A stretch of 21,916 bases of DNA from NCBI GenBank assembly GCA_002313255.1, contig DCBA01000123.1, positions 18,820-40,735 of the forward strand. Direction: 5' to 3'. The translations under genes and the position numbers were made by a program. The stretch comes from Gammaproteobacteria bacterium UBA1119. Its GTDB lineage: Bacteria; Pseudomonadota; Gammaproteobacteria; Pseudomonadales; Azotimanducaceae. The notes under the pieces were generated by a model. It saw only the letters and a program-made list of their open reading frames with translations, searched no databases and was not told the origin of the DNA. Positions 6,321 to 14,155 of the stretch are shown one piece after another (position 1 is the stretch's first letter; every line of letters begins with the position of its first letter).

Positions 6321-8588
6321 TTAGTCATCCGGTTTGATGTCGTTTACCCATTGATCTCGTAACTGGCGCCACTCCCCAACGTCAGGACGTACGGTCAGGG
6401 CTAATTCTAAATACAGTCGTGCTTCGGTCTGAAGGCCAACCTCATGTGCTTCGTGGGCGACCGATGCAAGCCGTTCCGCGGCCTCAATTAAACGTTGCTC
6501 GGCATCGTGGTTTCCTGGATCCAAGCGAAGAGCTTCCCTGAGGGTAGCCACCGCATTGTTATCGGCGGGTTCAGTGATAAATCCTTGCCCGATCAGTTGC
6601 TCGGCTCCAGCAATAAGCGTTTCTACCCGTTCAACGCGCTCTCGCTCTAACGCGTATCGAGATTTAAACTCCGCAACCGACGCCTTCCCGAGTCCGACGG
6701 CGATAGCACGATCAATCAATCGATCAATATCTACGAAGCCACGAAGGCTTAATAAGTCGTAAAACCGGCGTTGAACTTGCGCAATGATTTCAGACATCCC
6801 CTGCGTTGCAATCGCGTTCTCAGGATCAGTGGCAAGGACCCGTTGATATCGTTCGGCTGCGTTCGACTCCGGAGGATCGATCAAACTCCCAAGCGCCCGT
6901 AAGCGACTCGCTTCCCGCAGTAAGCCATCGATTTCGGCTTGTAATGTTGCTGCCTGCTGAATCTGTTCACGAACGCTGTTTAAACCCACAAATTCTGGGT
7001 TGGCAGTGCTGGCACGCCCCATGTTCGCCATCGCGTTGGTAACATCGCCAGCCAGCGCGTCTTGTGATGCCAAATCAGCGTAATATTGCGCGAATAGATC
7101 AAGTTCGGCCGGCGCCTCTGCATTTGTCGGGTCTAGTCGGACGACTTCCTGGTACGCTTGAATTGCGGAAGCCGACGACGCGACGTTGTCACGCCCTTGG
7201 CGCTGCAATAACGCGCGCGCGTCTTCCAACAAAGACTCAGCAAGCCGACGATCTGCTAGATCTTCGAAGAGAATGGCGAGGTCCGTATCGCTTGAATCCA
7301 AATTGAAGGATTCGTTCAATTTGACCTCTGCAAGTGCTAAGTCGCCGGCGTCAAGGTCTTCGCGAATATCCGACTTCCACGCTTCGACAGCGCCGAGCAA
7401 ACCGGCTTGCGCACCCACGTGTTCCGGATCGATTTCGAGCACTCGACTATAACCGGCCACAATCGCAGACAGACTCTGGTTGCTATCACTTCGAAGCCCC
7501 TCGGCCGTATTCCACGCTTCCTCCACACTTGGTGTATTTGAAGGAATCAGCCACGAGAAGAGAACATTCGCGGTACCCGGCGCTCGCTCAACTAAATACC
7601 AACTCCCCCCAAGAATTAAAACGGAGATCAGAATCGCCAATGCTCCCCTGGACAGCAGTGTCCTTGACGTCACCGTTTGCCGACGCCCACGAATTTCGCT
7701 GCGCTTGGAAGATCCCTCACTCAGCGGCGGTTGGATCAAACGAATTTCCGCCGTCGTTACGGCTTCTGAGCGCACCACCGCCTTCGGGATTATTCCTTCC
7801 ATACTAATCTCAGCCAACTTTCGACGGAGATCTTCGCCAAGGGCGAATCGCTCTTCAGGCGATCTTGCGAGACACCCGTCGACGATGGGCTGCAGTACAG
7901 AAAATTGATCGGGAAGCTGTGGCACTGGGTCTCTCGCCTGACGGAGTGCCACGTTGCCACCGCGATCCGGTCGGTAAGGTAGTTCGCCCGTGAGCATCTG
8001 GTAAAAAACGACACCCAAACTGTAAAAGTCTGTTCGGCCATCAATCTCACGACCCATCGCTTGTTCGGGACTCATGTACCCGGGCGTACCCAAAACAGTG
8101 CGGCGCTCAGCAGCACCGTTTTTTCCGCATTGAAATTCAGCAATCCCGAAGTCCGAAAGGACCGCAGCTGCCTGGTCACTAAATAGAATATTCCCCGGCT
8201 TAACATCGAGGTGGACGACATCCTTTGTATGGGCGTAGTCCAATGCGCTCGAAAGCTGATTCATCACGCGAATGAGCTCTTGTACCTCGAGTCCCTTAGC
8301 GAGCTTGTGTGTCAGATCGCCCTGTCTCAAATAATCCATGACAACAAACGGTTTGCCGTCTTGAACCCCGTAGTCATGAATGCGAATTACGTGCGGGTGA
8401 TTAAGTGATGCGACAATTGCTGTTTCTCCAATAAAGGCCTCGTCGTCGAATTCGCCGGCAGTTATCTCCGGGTCAATGATTTTTACGACTACATCACGGC
8501 CAGTCGACACTTGGGTCGCCAGTAAAACTTGAGCACTCGAACGAGACCTTAGTTCACGGTGAATTTTGTAACCAAGAAGTTCGATCAT
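6321..8588 (-). CDS. Membrane Ser/Thr protein kinase with a TPR-like exported C-terminal half
   Basis: A 755-residue protein with a bacterial Hanks-type kinase domain at about 6-262. Present are the VAIK-type lysine K36, E55 in the C-helix, catalytic loop HLDVKPGN (D128, K130, N133), DFG at 146-148, GTPGYMSPEQ and D187 of the F-helix. Two departures are clear: the glycine-rich loop is degenerate (RELRSRSSAQV, no GxGxxG) and the HRD Arg is Leu (non-RD). A juxtamembrane linker leads to one TM helix (about 314-333). The rest is helical and repeats TPR-like units ending in motifs such as REALRLDPGN and QEVVRLDPTN. The catalytic half should be cytoplasmic and the TPR half periplasmic. The start overlaps the MORN gene stop as ATGA. 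The kinase core resembles PpkA, but no type VI secretion genes are present. Confidence 0.88.
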   Translation of the reverse strand: MIELLGYKIHRELRSRSSAQVLLATQVSTGRDVVVKIIDPEITAGEFDDEAFIGETAIVASLNHPHVIRIHDYGVQDGKPFVVMDYLRQGDLTHKLAKGLEVQELIRVMNQLSSALDYAHTKDVVHLDVKPGNILFSDQAAAVLSDFGIAEFQCGKNGAAERRTVLGTPGYMSPEQAMGREIDGRTDFYSLGVVFYQMLTGELPYRPDRGGNVALRQARDPVPQLPDQFSVLQPIVDGCLARSPEERFALGEDLRRKLAEISMEGIIPKAVVRSEAVTTAEIRLIQPPLSEGSSKRSEIRGRRQTVTSRTLLSRGALAILISVLILGGSWYLVERAPGTANVLFSWLIPSNTPSVEEAWNTAEGLRSDSNQSLSAIVAGYSRVLEIDPEHVGAQAGLLGAVEAWKSDIREDLDAGDLALAEVKLNESFNLDSSDTDLAILFEDLADRRLAESLLEDARALLQRQGRDNVASSASAIQAYQEVVRLDPTNAEAPAELDLFAQYYADLASQDALAGDVTNAMANMGRASTANPEFVGLNSVREQIQQAATLQAEIDGLLREASRLRALGSLIDPPESNAAERYQRVLATDPENAIATQGMSEIIAQVQRRFYDLLSLRGFVDIDRLIDRAIAVGLGKASVAEFKSRYALERERVERVETLIAGAEQLIGQGFITEPADNNAVATLREALRLDPGNHDAEQRLIEAAERLASVAHEAHEVGLQTEARLYLELALTVRPDVGEWRQLRDQWVNDIKPDD

Positions 8589-9586
8589 TGAGATTCCGGC
8601 AACGGCAGAGTCTTAACGTCGCCCTGGATGAGGCGCCCGAGTACAAACCGACCATTGACGATGTACGCTTGACCATCAACGCTAACAGCAATTCCGGTGC
8701 CGTGCGCCTGCCCATTAATGCATGAACCCCCCGAAAATATCCAAGGAGCGTCATCGATGTTGAGTCGGCACCGATCGTTTTCGACAATCGGCCATGCTTC
8801 CAAAAGATCGCCCATACGCCATTGCTGGAAAACAGGCACTTCGTTCGGAATGGTCTTAACCCCATAACCATTCATTTGATTGAGGGCAAATAGCCCCTGA
8901 TAAGTCGTACCGTCGCCCCAATAGAGGACGCCGAGACCGTGACGCTGGTCTTCGAGAAATTGTCCCTCGTATTTATTACCAGTCGGCCAAGTAAGGACAC
9001 CCATTCCACTCTTTACACCGTCTCGGAACATACCTTCATAACGCCGTCCGTCAGACCAAACATACCCACCGTTCCCATGCCTCTGGTCATTCAAGAACTC
9101 ACCTTCATAAACGTCGTTCTCGGCCGAGACGAAACGACCCGCCCCCGTTCGTCTATTATCGAGGAAGTCACCTACATATTGGTCTCCGTTAGGCCAGCGA
9201 AGAGTACCTGACCCGTGTCGCTTATCGTTCCGAAAGGCACCTTGATAAACACGACGGTCAGCCCAGGAATAGGTACCCTTTCCATGCATCTGACCATCCA
9301 GAAAATCGCCTTGGTACCAAGCACCGCCACGCCGTTCTAATCGTCCTTGACCCGTCCTGACTCCGTCTTTCACGTCGCCTTCGTAGATGTCACCGTCTAC
9401 GAGTTCAATGCGCCGAACATCGGCACCGATAATGCTTGCGGACAGGGAAAGGGCCAGCAAAACGGCTTGTCCGGAAAACGTACGTTCGATAATTGAGCGG
9501 GAAGGAAAAAAGCGAGCCAAACGTTTCCTTAGTAGACTTCCCGAAAACACCGGTACCTTACTGGAATTGGACCACCTTTTCTTCAT
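8585..9586 (-). CDS. Exported MORN-repeat protein
   Basis: A 333-residue protein made largely of eight MORN repeats (about residues 61-245), each of the form YxGxFxDxxxxGxGxxxW. Examples are YEGEFLNDQRHGNGGYVW and YEGQFLEDQRHGLGVLYW. A basic N-terminus and a hydrophobic segment AVLLALSLSASIIGA (about 41-55) suggest a signal peptide or anchor, so the repeats would lie in the periplasm. A final region with two Cys (DRCRLN and GGSCINGQ) could form a disulfide. ATG 9586 is used because GAGG lies 9 bases upstream; a shorter start at TTG 9520 would give a more normal signal peptide. The frame up to 9778 is antisense to the TauE gene and was discarded. MORN repeats bind lipids or proteins in other systems. 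Coupling by ATGA to the kinase implies a shared role. Confidence 0.8.
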   Translation of the reverse strand: MKKRWSNSSKVPVFSGSLLRKRLARFFPSRSIIERTFSGQAVLLALSLSASIIGADVRRIELVDGDIYEGDVKDGVRTGQGRLERRGGAWYQGDFLDGQMHGKGTYSWADRRVYQGAFRNDKRHGSGTLRWPNGDQYVGDFLDNRRTGAGRFVSAENDVYEGEFLNDQRHGNGGYVWSDGRRYEGMFRDGVKSGMGVLTWPTGNKYEGQFLEDQRHGLGVLYWGDGTTYQGLFALNQMNGYGVKTIPNEVPVFQQWRMGDLLEAWPIVENDRCRLNIDDAPWIFSGGSCINGQAHGTGIAVSVDGQAYIVNGRFVLGRLIQGDVKTLPLPESQ

Positions 9587-10379
9587 ATCGATTTGCCTCG
9601 CAGTTGGCGCGTTGACCGGCTTTTTGGGTGGTCTGCTCGGTATCGGTGGCGGCGTGATCGTCGTTCCCGCACTCATCATTTTGTTTGACGTGATGGATCT
9701 TTTTCCATCGACTCGTTTTCCCGCCAACACGGGGACCCTTTTGGCGGTCGGCACATCGTTGTCGACCATCATCTTCACGACTGCGTCCGCGGCGTACTCT
9801 CAAATACGACGAGGCATGGTCGAATGGCTAGTGGTTCGACGCTGGGTAGTGTATCTCTCGCTCGGAAGCCTTGGATCAAGCTTCGTTGCGAGTAGCCTGT
9901 CCGACACTTTCTTGAAAACCTTCATTGCTGCTTTGGTTCTTTTCGTTGCGTGCGTGATGTTGACCTCGTGGAAACCGAGTCCTCGCCGAGATTTACCTGG
10001 TCGCTTCTTGAGCGCCCTGCTCGGCTCAATCGGAGGGATGGTCGCAGGAATTGCCGGCATTGGTGGAGCAAATATCGTGGTCCCAACGCTCATTTATTAT
10101 AATGCCCCGATCCTACGTGCCACAGCCACTGCAAGCGCGGTTGGTCCCGCGATCGCTCTTTTTGGGACAATTGGCTATATCTACCACGGTATGGAGATCG
10201 AGGTTCCCAACGCTTGGGGATTCATTTACCTCCCCGCAACCATATCAATTGTTATCGCCAGCATTCTCGTCGCACCGCTCGGGGTCCGGGCCGCGCACAA
10301 GCTACCGTCAGCTCGGCTACGTAAAGCCTTCGGCGTCCTTATGATTGTCGTAGCACTCCGGGTTGTGTGGTCTATTTAG
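9567..10379 (+). CDS. TauE/SafE-family membrane permease
   Basis: A roughly 270-residue inner-membrane protein with about eight hydrophobic helices. It shows the internal duplication of the family: GGLLGIGGGVIVVPALI in the first half and AGIAGIGGANIVVPTLI in the second. TauE/SafE (DUF81) proteins are proposed exporters of sulfite, sulfoacetate or other small anions; the substrate here is unknown, and no sulfur-metabolism gene is adjacent. The start is uncertain. The frame is open upstream, but that part is antisense to the MORN gene; TTG 9567 or CTG 9561 are the only plausible starts before the first helix, and neither has a good Shine-Dalgarno sequence. With TTG 9567 the gene overlaps the MORN start head-to-head by about 20 bases. 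The 3' end overlaps pyruvate kinase by 8 bases. Confidence 0.82.
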   Translation: MDHLFFISICLAVGALTGFLGGLLGIGGGVIVVPALIILFDVMDLFPSTRFPANTGTLLAVGTSLSTIIFTTASAAYSQIRRGMVEWLVVRRWVVYLSLGSLGSSFVASSLSDTFLKTFIAALVLFVACVMLTSWKPSPRRDLPGRFLSALLGSIGGMVAGIAGIGGANIVVPTLIYYNAPILRATATASAVGPAIALFGTIGYIYHGMEIEVPNAWGFIYLPATISIVIASILVAPLGVRAAHKLPSARLRKAFGVLMIVVALRVVWSI

Positions 10380-11796
10380 CGCTGACCTCACCGACGGTCC
10401 GCAACTGAATCGCATCGACGGGCCCTGCGGCCAATACATCGCTAATGACCACCACCCTTTCCGCAGAATGAAGGCCTTCTCGTTGACGCAAAACGGACAG
10501 GGCGGTTTGGATGGTTTTTTCCGGATTGTTGCTAAATGCCGTTCGATGAGCGTACACACCCCGATTCAACATCAACCGACGACGTACCTGACTTAAATTC
10601 GAAAATGCAAAGATGGGCACATCCGTTGGACCACAATTTGTAACGAGATCTGCCGTGATCCCACGACGTGTAATGACCACGATACCCGACGCGGAAATTC
10701 TTCCCGCAAGCTCGAGCGCCGAACGGGCAATGTTCTGCTTATCAGATTCGGTGGCTAACTCTTGAGCGAACCCGAGATCGGGAAATCGTTCGCTCGCTAA
10801 AGCTATTTCGGCAAGTTGTTTCACGGCCTTGACAGGGTGCTCACCAATACTCGTCTCCGCAGAAAGCATCACGGCGTCAACGCCTTCGTATATGGCATTC
10901 GCGACATCCGTCACTTCGGCACGGGTCGGAATTGGATGTTCAACCATTGATTCCAGCAAGTGGGTCGCAACGATACAGCGACGTCCAGACTGGAACGACG
11001 AACGGACTAGCTGGCGTTGCAAGTTGGGCAATGTCGCGATATCCGTCTCAATACCGAGATCGCCACGTGCAACCATTATCCCGTCCGCCGCTTCGGCGAT
11101 TGATCCGATGTTTTTCGCTCCTTCTCGGTTTTCGATCTTCGCAACAATATGAACTCCATGATTTCGATCGCCTAGAAGTTCGCGCATCTTGGCTATGTCC
11201 TCAGCCCTCCGAACAAACGATTGCGCAATAAAATCAACATCGAGATCCAAACCAAACGTTACGTCATCTCGATCCTTCGGAGTGATGGCAGGAAGATTGA
11301 TGTGAACGCCAGGAATATTGACGTGTTTGCGGCTACCGATTTCACCGTCGTCCAACACCGCGCAACGAATAGCCGCCGGTTCTTGATCGCTGACCCTCAG
11401 ATTAATCAAGCCATTATCTAGAACAATCGTGTCGCCTATGGATACAGCGCCTTTAAGTCCTTCGAACTGAACTTCGAGACTCGACGTAACGGGCCCTTTG
11501 TAATCCCTCGACTCTGGAATCAGTACTACCTCGGTACCCTTTCGCAAGACCAATGGGCGGTCCAGCTTCGCGGTTCGTATTTCCGGACCTTGCGTATCGA
11601 TCAATACGGGAACGGGATACTTTGCTTTGCGATTTAGGGTCTTGATCCATCCGATGGTGCGCGCCGCATCGTCGTGGGTCGCGTGCGACATATTGATGCG
11701 CGCGACGTTCATCCCCGCTTCGTACATCGCGTTCAACGTATCGAAATCGTTGGAAGCTGGTCCAATCGTACAGATGATTTTTGTTCGTCTTAACAT
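10372..11796 (-). CDS. pyk: Pyruvate kinase
   Basis: A 474-residue cytoplasmic glycolytic enzyme converting phosphoenolpyruvate and ADP to pyruvate and ATP. The sequence starts RRTKIICTIGPAS and contains ARINMSH, LIDTQGPEIRT, the catalytic-lysine segment VAKIENREG, the metal-binding MVARGDLGIE, and HLLESMVEHPIPTRAEV followed by DAVMLSAETS. Length and a full C-terminal domain fit bacterial pyruvate kinases. ATG 11796 immediately precedes the first conserved strand, but there is no recognisable Shine-Dalgarno sequence. It begins 49 bases after the stop of the Rad3-like helicase gene on the same strand, so it may be read both from its own promoter and from the repair-gene transcript. Its 3' end overlaps the TauE gene by 8 bases. 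Confidence 0.95.
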   Translation of the reverse strand: MLRRTKIICTIGPASNDFDTLNAMYEAGMNVARINMSHATHDDAARTIGWIKTLNRKAKYPVPVLIDTQGPEIRTAKLDRPLVLRKGTEVVLIPESRDYKGPVTSSLEVQFEGLKGAVSIGDTIVLDNGLINLRVSDQEPAAIRCAVLDDGEIGSRKHVNIPGVHINLPAITPKDRDDVTFGLDLDVDFIAQSFVRRAEDIAKMRELLGDRNHGVHIVAKIENREGAKNIGSIAEAADGIMVARGDLGIETDIATLPNLQRQLVRSSFQSGRRCIVATHLLESMVEHPIPTRAEVTDVANAIYEGVDAVMLSAETSIGEHPVKAVKQLAEIALASERFPDLGFAQELATESDKQNIARSALELAGRISASGIVVITRRGITADLVTNCGPTDVPIFAFSNLSQVRRRLMLNRGVYAHRTAFSNNPEKTIQTALSVLRQREGLHSAERVVVISDVLAAGPVDAIQLRTVGEVSAK

Positions 11797-11845
11797 TAAT
11801 GAATTCTATGGTAGAACGCCCACTCAAGCAGCTTTCCGGACGGTC

Positions 11846-14155
11846 TCACGAAGACCAGAAGTTCGTCAGAGCGCTTCCGATCGCGCTACTTATCACGGGG
11901 TGAGGTCGCCAATGATGTGGGAAATATTTCTGGTAAGCGGACTCGGCAAAGCGTGGGTCGATCATGACCACCACGCCCCGATCCATTGGTCCTCGGGCAA
12001 CGCGTCCTGCCGCTTGTACGACGCGCGTCATGCCAGGCTGTCGATACGCGATCTCATTACTCCCATCGTTTTCGGCGAGCGTATCTCGGACAAGGCTCCT
12101 TGGCGGAATGCCCGGCCCTACGACAACGGCTCCTCGTAATACATCCGATCGATAATCGACCGATTCCGTAAAAACTCCCCCGAGAACAACAAAACCCACC
12201 CTCATCGAATGGGGTGTATTAATCCATTCGATAAATGCCGCTTGGTCGTCCAGTGACATACTTCGTTCTTGTGACAATAATTCGCCGTCAAAGCAACAGA
12301 AATCTTGAACGAGTCGCAGATATTCAAAAGAAGGGAATGCCACCAAGTAGTTGCCCGGGTTGGCCCTAACAACCGAACGGATGACGTTTGCCACCATCGG
12401 CGCCGTGGTTGCCCGGTCACGAAAAAAAGTTGATACGTCATGGACGACGTACACTCCAGTATTGTGTGCGCCGTACGACGGAGTTGAACGCAACGCTGGG
12501 CCCTCGCAACCATGCATCGTCTGGAAAACCGTGGCGGGCGATAGCGTTCCCGAAAACCGCACGCTACCTCGAAAGTCGTCCACCACCTCGCGTATATACG
12601 ATCCTGGCTTAAGGCAACGCATTTGAACCGTGATCAGACTTCCCTCTCGGGTCAGAAAGTAACGGAAAGCCTCATCGTCATACCAGAAACTTCCTTTATG
12701 GAAACGGTGCGCCGTAAAAACGAATTCCTTGAGGTAATCGTCAAAGGGTCGCTCACGACCGTCATCAAAAACGACCCGGAGAAAACGATCTAAGGCTCTT
12801 ATTAGAGCCTTAGGCGCTTCGGGCAGAACTAACTCGCCGCCTTCTGGCAAGTAGGTACGTCCGAGACTCGCCAATGCACGATCGATGGAACGTATTTTTT
12901 TCGCCATCCCGTCGAGCGTTGAAGAGGCCTCAAGGCGTTTAAGTTGGGATCTATCGATGCGTGTTGACAACATCTCTTGAACGCGGTTTCCAAGCTGGTG
13001 TGCCTCATCAATTAGAAGACCAGCCTGATCGGTTCCATTTCCAAGCTGCCGAACCCTACTGAAGACAGGGTCGAATACATGGTTATAGTCACAAACCACG
13101 ACGTCGACCCAACGAGACGCATCTGACGCTAACTCAAACGGACAGACTTCGTGCATGCGCGCGATGCATTCGACCGCCCCGCGATCATTGATACCATTGG
13201 CCATCAAGTCCTTGCGAGCGTTTGGCAAACGATCGTAGTAACCACGAGCGTAATCACAAACGTCGGGGTCGCAGGGAACGTCCGGGTTAAAACAAGTTTT
13301 CTCCTTTGCCGTTAACGTTATCGCGGTTAGTTGTGAATCATTGCCCGCAATTTTGTTGAGCGCTTGTTCTGCAGCTCTCTGGCCCGTGTTCCGTGCTGTC
13401 GTATAAATCACCCGTTCGAGAATGCCTTCACCCATTGCCTTGGCGGCGGGAAACAGCGTTGCCATTGTTTTTCCAGATCCAGTCGGCGCTTCGACCAATA
13501 ACTGGCCTGAATCCCTAAAAGTGCGATAGCAAGAACGCGCGATGTTTCTCTGATCATCACGAAACTCCGTATAGGGGAAATCCATAGTGCGTAAAAAATT
13601 CGTCCGCCGACCACGGAGGCGTTGAACCAGCAAAAGCCAATTCACGTAAGTCCTGCAGGTCTCAACAAAGTACCTTCGAAGTTGCTGCGATGTCGCAATG
13701 TCCTCAAATGCAATTTGCTCGTTCCGGTCGGGGTGCAAATAGGTCAATCGCAACTCACAACTACTCAGAGCTTCACATTCGCACAACATTGCCGCGTAAA
13801 TTTTCAACTGAGCGAAATGTAGCTCACCCGCGTACGCGTATAGCTGCTTAAATTCGCTACGTGTCGTTTTAATTTCTTCCACTAGCGCGCATCGATTACG
13901 ATCACCACGTTCGCCACGAAAGAGAACGCCATCAATCCGACCGCTAATCGCGAGCTCAAGACCTTCATCATTAAATGCTTCCGTAACAATCTGTTCGGTT
14001 AGGTAGTTAGCATTCGTTTTAACGGAATCGATTTGATAACGCCGTTGAGCTTCTATTCCCTCGGCCGATGTTGTCGGTTGATCAAACCGAAAATGAATAT
14101 CGCCGCTGCGATGAACGTGTTCCGCCAGGTCGCGAACTGCCACGCGAAACTTCAT
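11846..14155 (-). CDS. PD-(D/E)XK nuclease domain fused to a Rad3/XPD-like Fe-S helicase
   Basis: A 769-residue DNA-processing enzyme. The N-terminal part (about 50-180) has a RecB-like nuclease core: GRIDGV (D75), LVEEIKTT (E94-I-K96) and HFAQLKIYA (Q116, Y120). The superfamily 2 helicase follows: DDQRN Q-motif-like region, Walker A APTGSGKT (223-230), DEAH at 383-386 and motif VI QAAGRVARG. Cysteines at 288, 295, 300, 330 and 338 between Walker A and DEAH fit the 4Fe-4S insertion of XPD/DinG helicases; which four bind the cluster is not certain. It probably unwinds 5'-3' and could nick or degrade the product. The start overlaps the FAN1 stop as ATGA, so the two are made together, in line with interstrand-crosslink or replication-fork repair. 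It differs from plain DinG/YoaA by the nuclease domain. Confidence 0.88.
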   Translation of the reverse strand: MKFRVAVRDLAEHVHRSGDIHFRFDQPTTSAEGIEAQRRYQIDSVKTNANYLTEQIVTEAFNDEGLELAISGRIDGVLFRGERGDRNRCALVEEIKTTRSEFKQLYAYAGELHFAQLKIYAAMLCECEALSSCELRLTYLHPDRNEQIAFEDIATSQQLRRYFVETCRTYVNWLLLVQRLRGRRTNFLRTMDFPYTEFRDDQRNIARSCYRTFRDSGQLLVEAPTGSGKTMATLFPAAKAMGEGILERVIYTTARNTGQRAAEQALNKIAGNDSQLTAITLTAKEKTCFNPDVPCDPDVCDYARGYYDRLPNARKDLMANGINDRGAVECIARMHEVCPFELASDASRWVDVVVCDYNHVFDPVFSRVRQLGNGTDQAGLLIDEAHQLGNRVQEMLSTRIDRSQLKRLEASSTLDGMAKKIRSIDRALASLGRTYLPEGGELVLPEAPKALIRALDRFLRVVFDDGRERPFDDYLKEFVFTAHRFHKGSFWYDDEAFRYFLTREGSLITVQMRCLKPGSYIREVVDDFRGSVRFSGTLSPATVFQTMHGCEGPALRSTPSYGAHNTGVYVVHDVSTFFRDRATTAPMVANVIRSVVRANPGNYLVAFPSFEYLRLVQDFCCFDGELLSQERSMSLDDQAAFIEWINTPHSMRVGFVVLGGVFTESVDYRSDVLRGAVVVGPGIPPRSLVRDTLAENDGSNEIAYRQPGMTRVVQAAGRVARGPMDRGVVVMIDPRFAESAYQKYFPHHWRPHPVISSAIGSALTNFWSS

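Noticed and set aside
7334..7908. Long + strand open frames opposite the kinase gene
   Set aside because: Rich in Arg, Ser and Pro without domain features; produced by the codon use of the kinase gene on the other strand.
6321..8588. Type VI secretion kinase PpkA
   Set aside because: The kinase core is similar, but no Fha, PppA, Tss or Hcp genes are nearby and the C-terminal half is TPR-like, so a T6SS role is unsupported.
9387..9566. Upstream extension of the TauE gene frame
   Set aside because: It is antisense to MORN coding sequence, highly basic, and unlike any TauE N-terminus.
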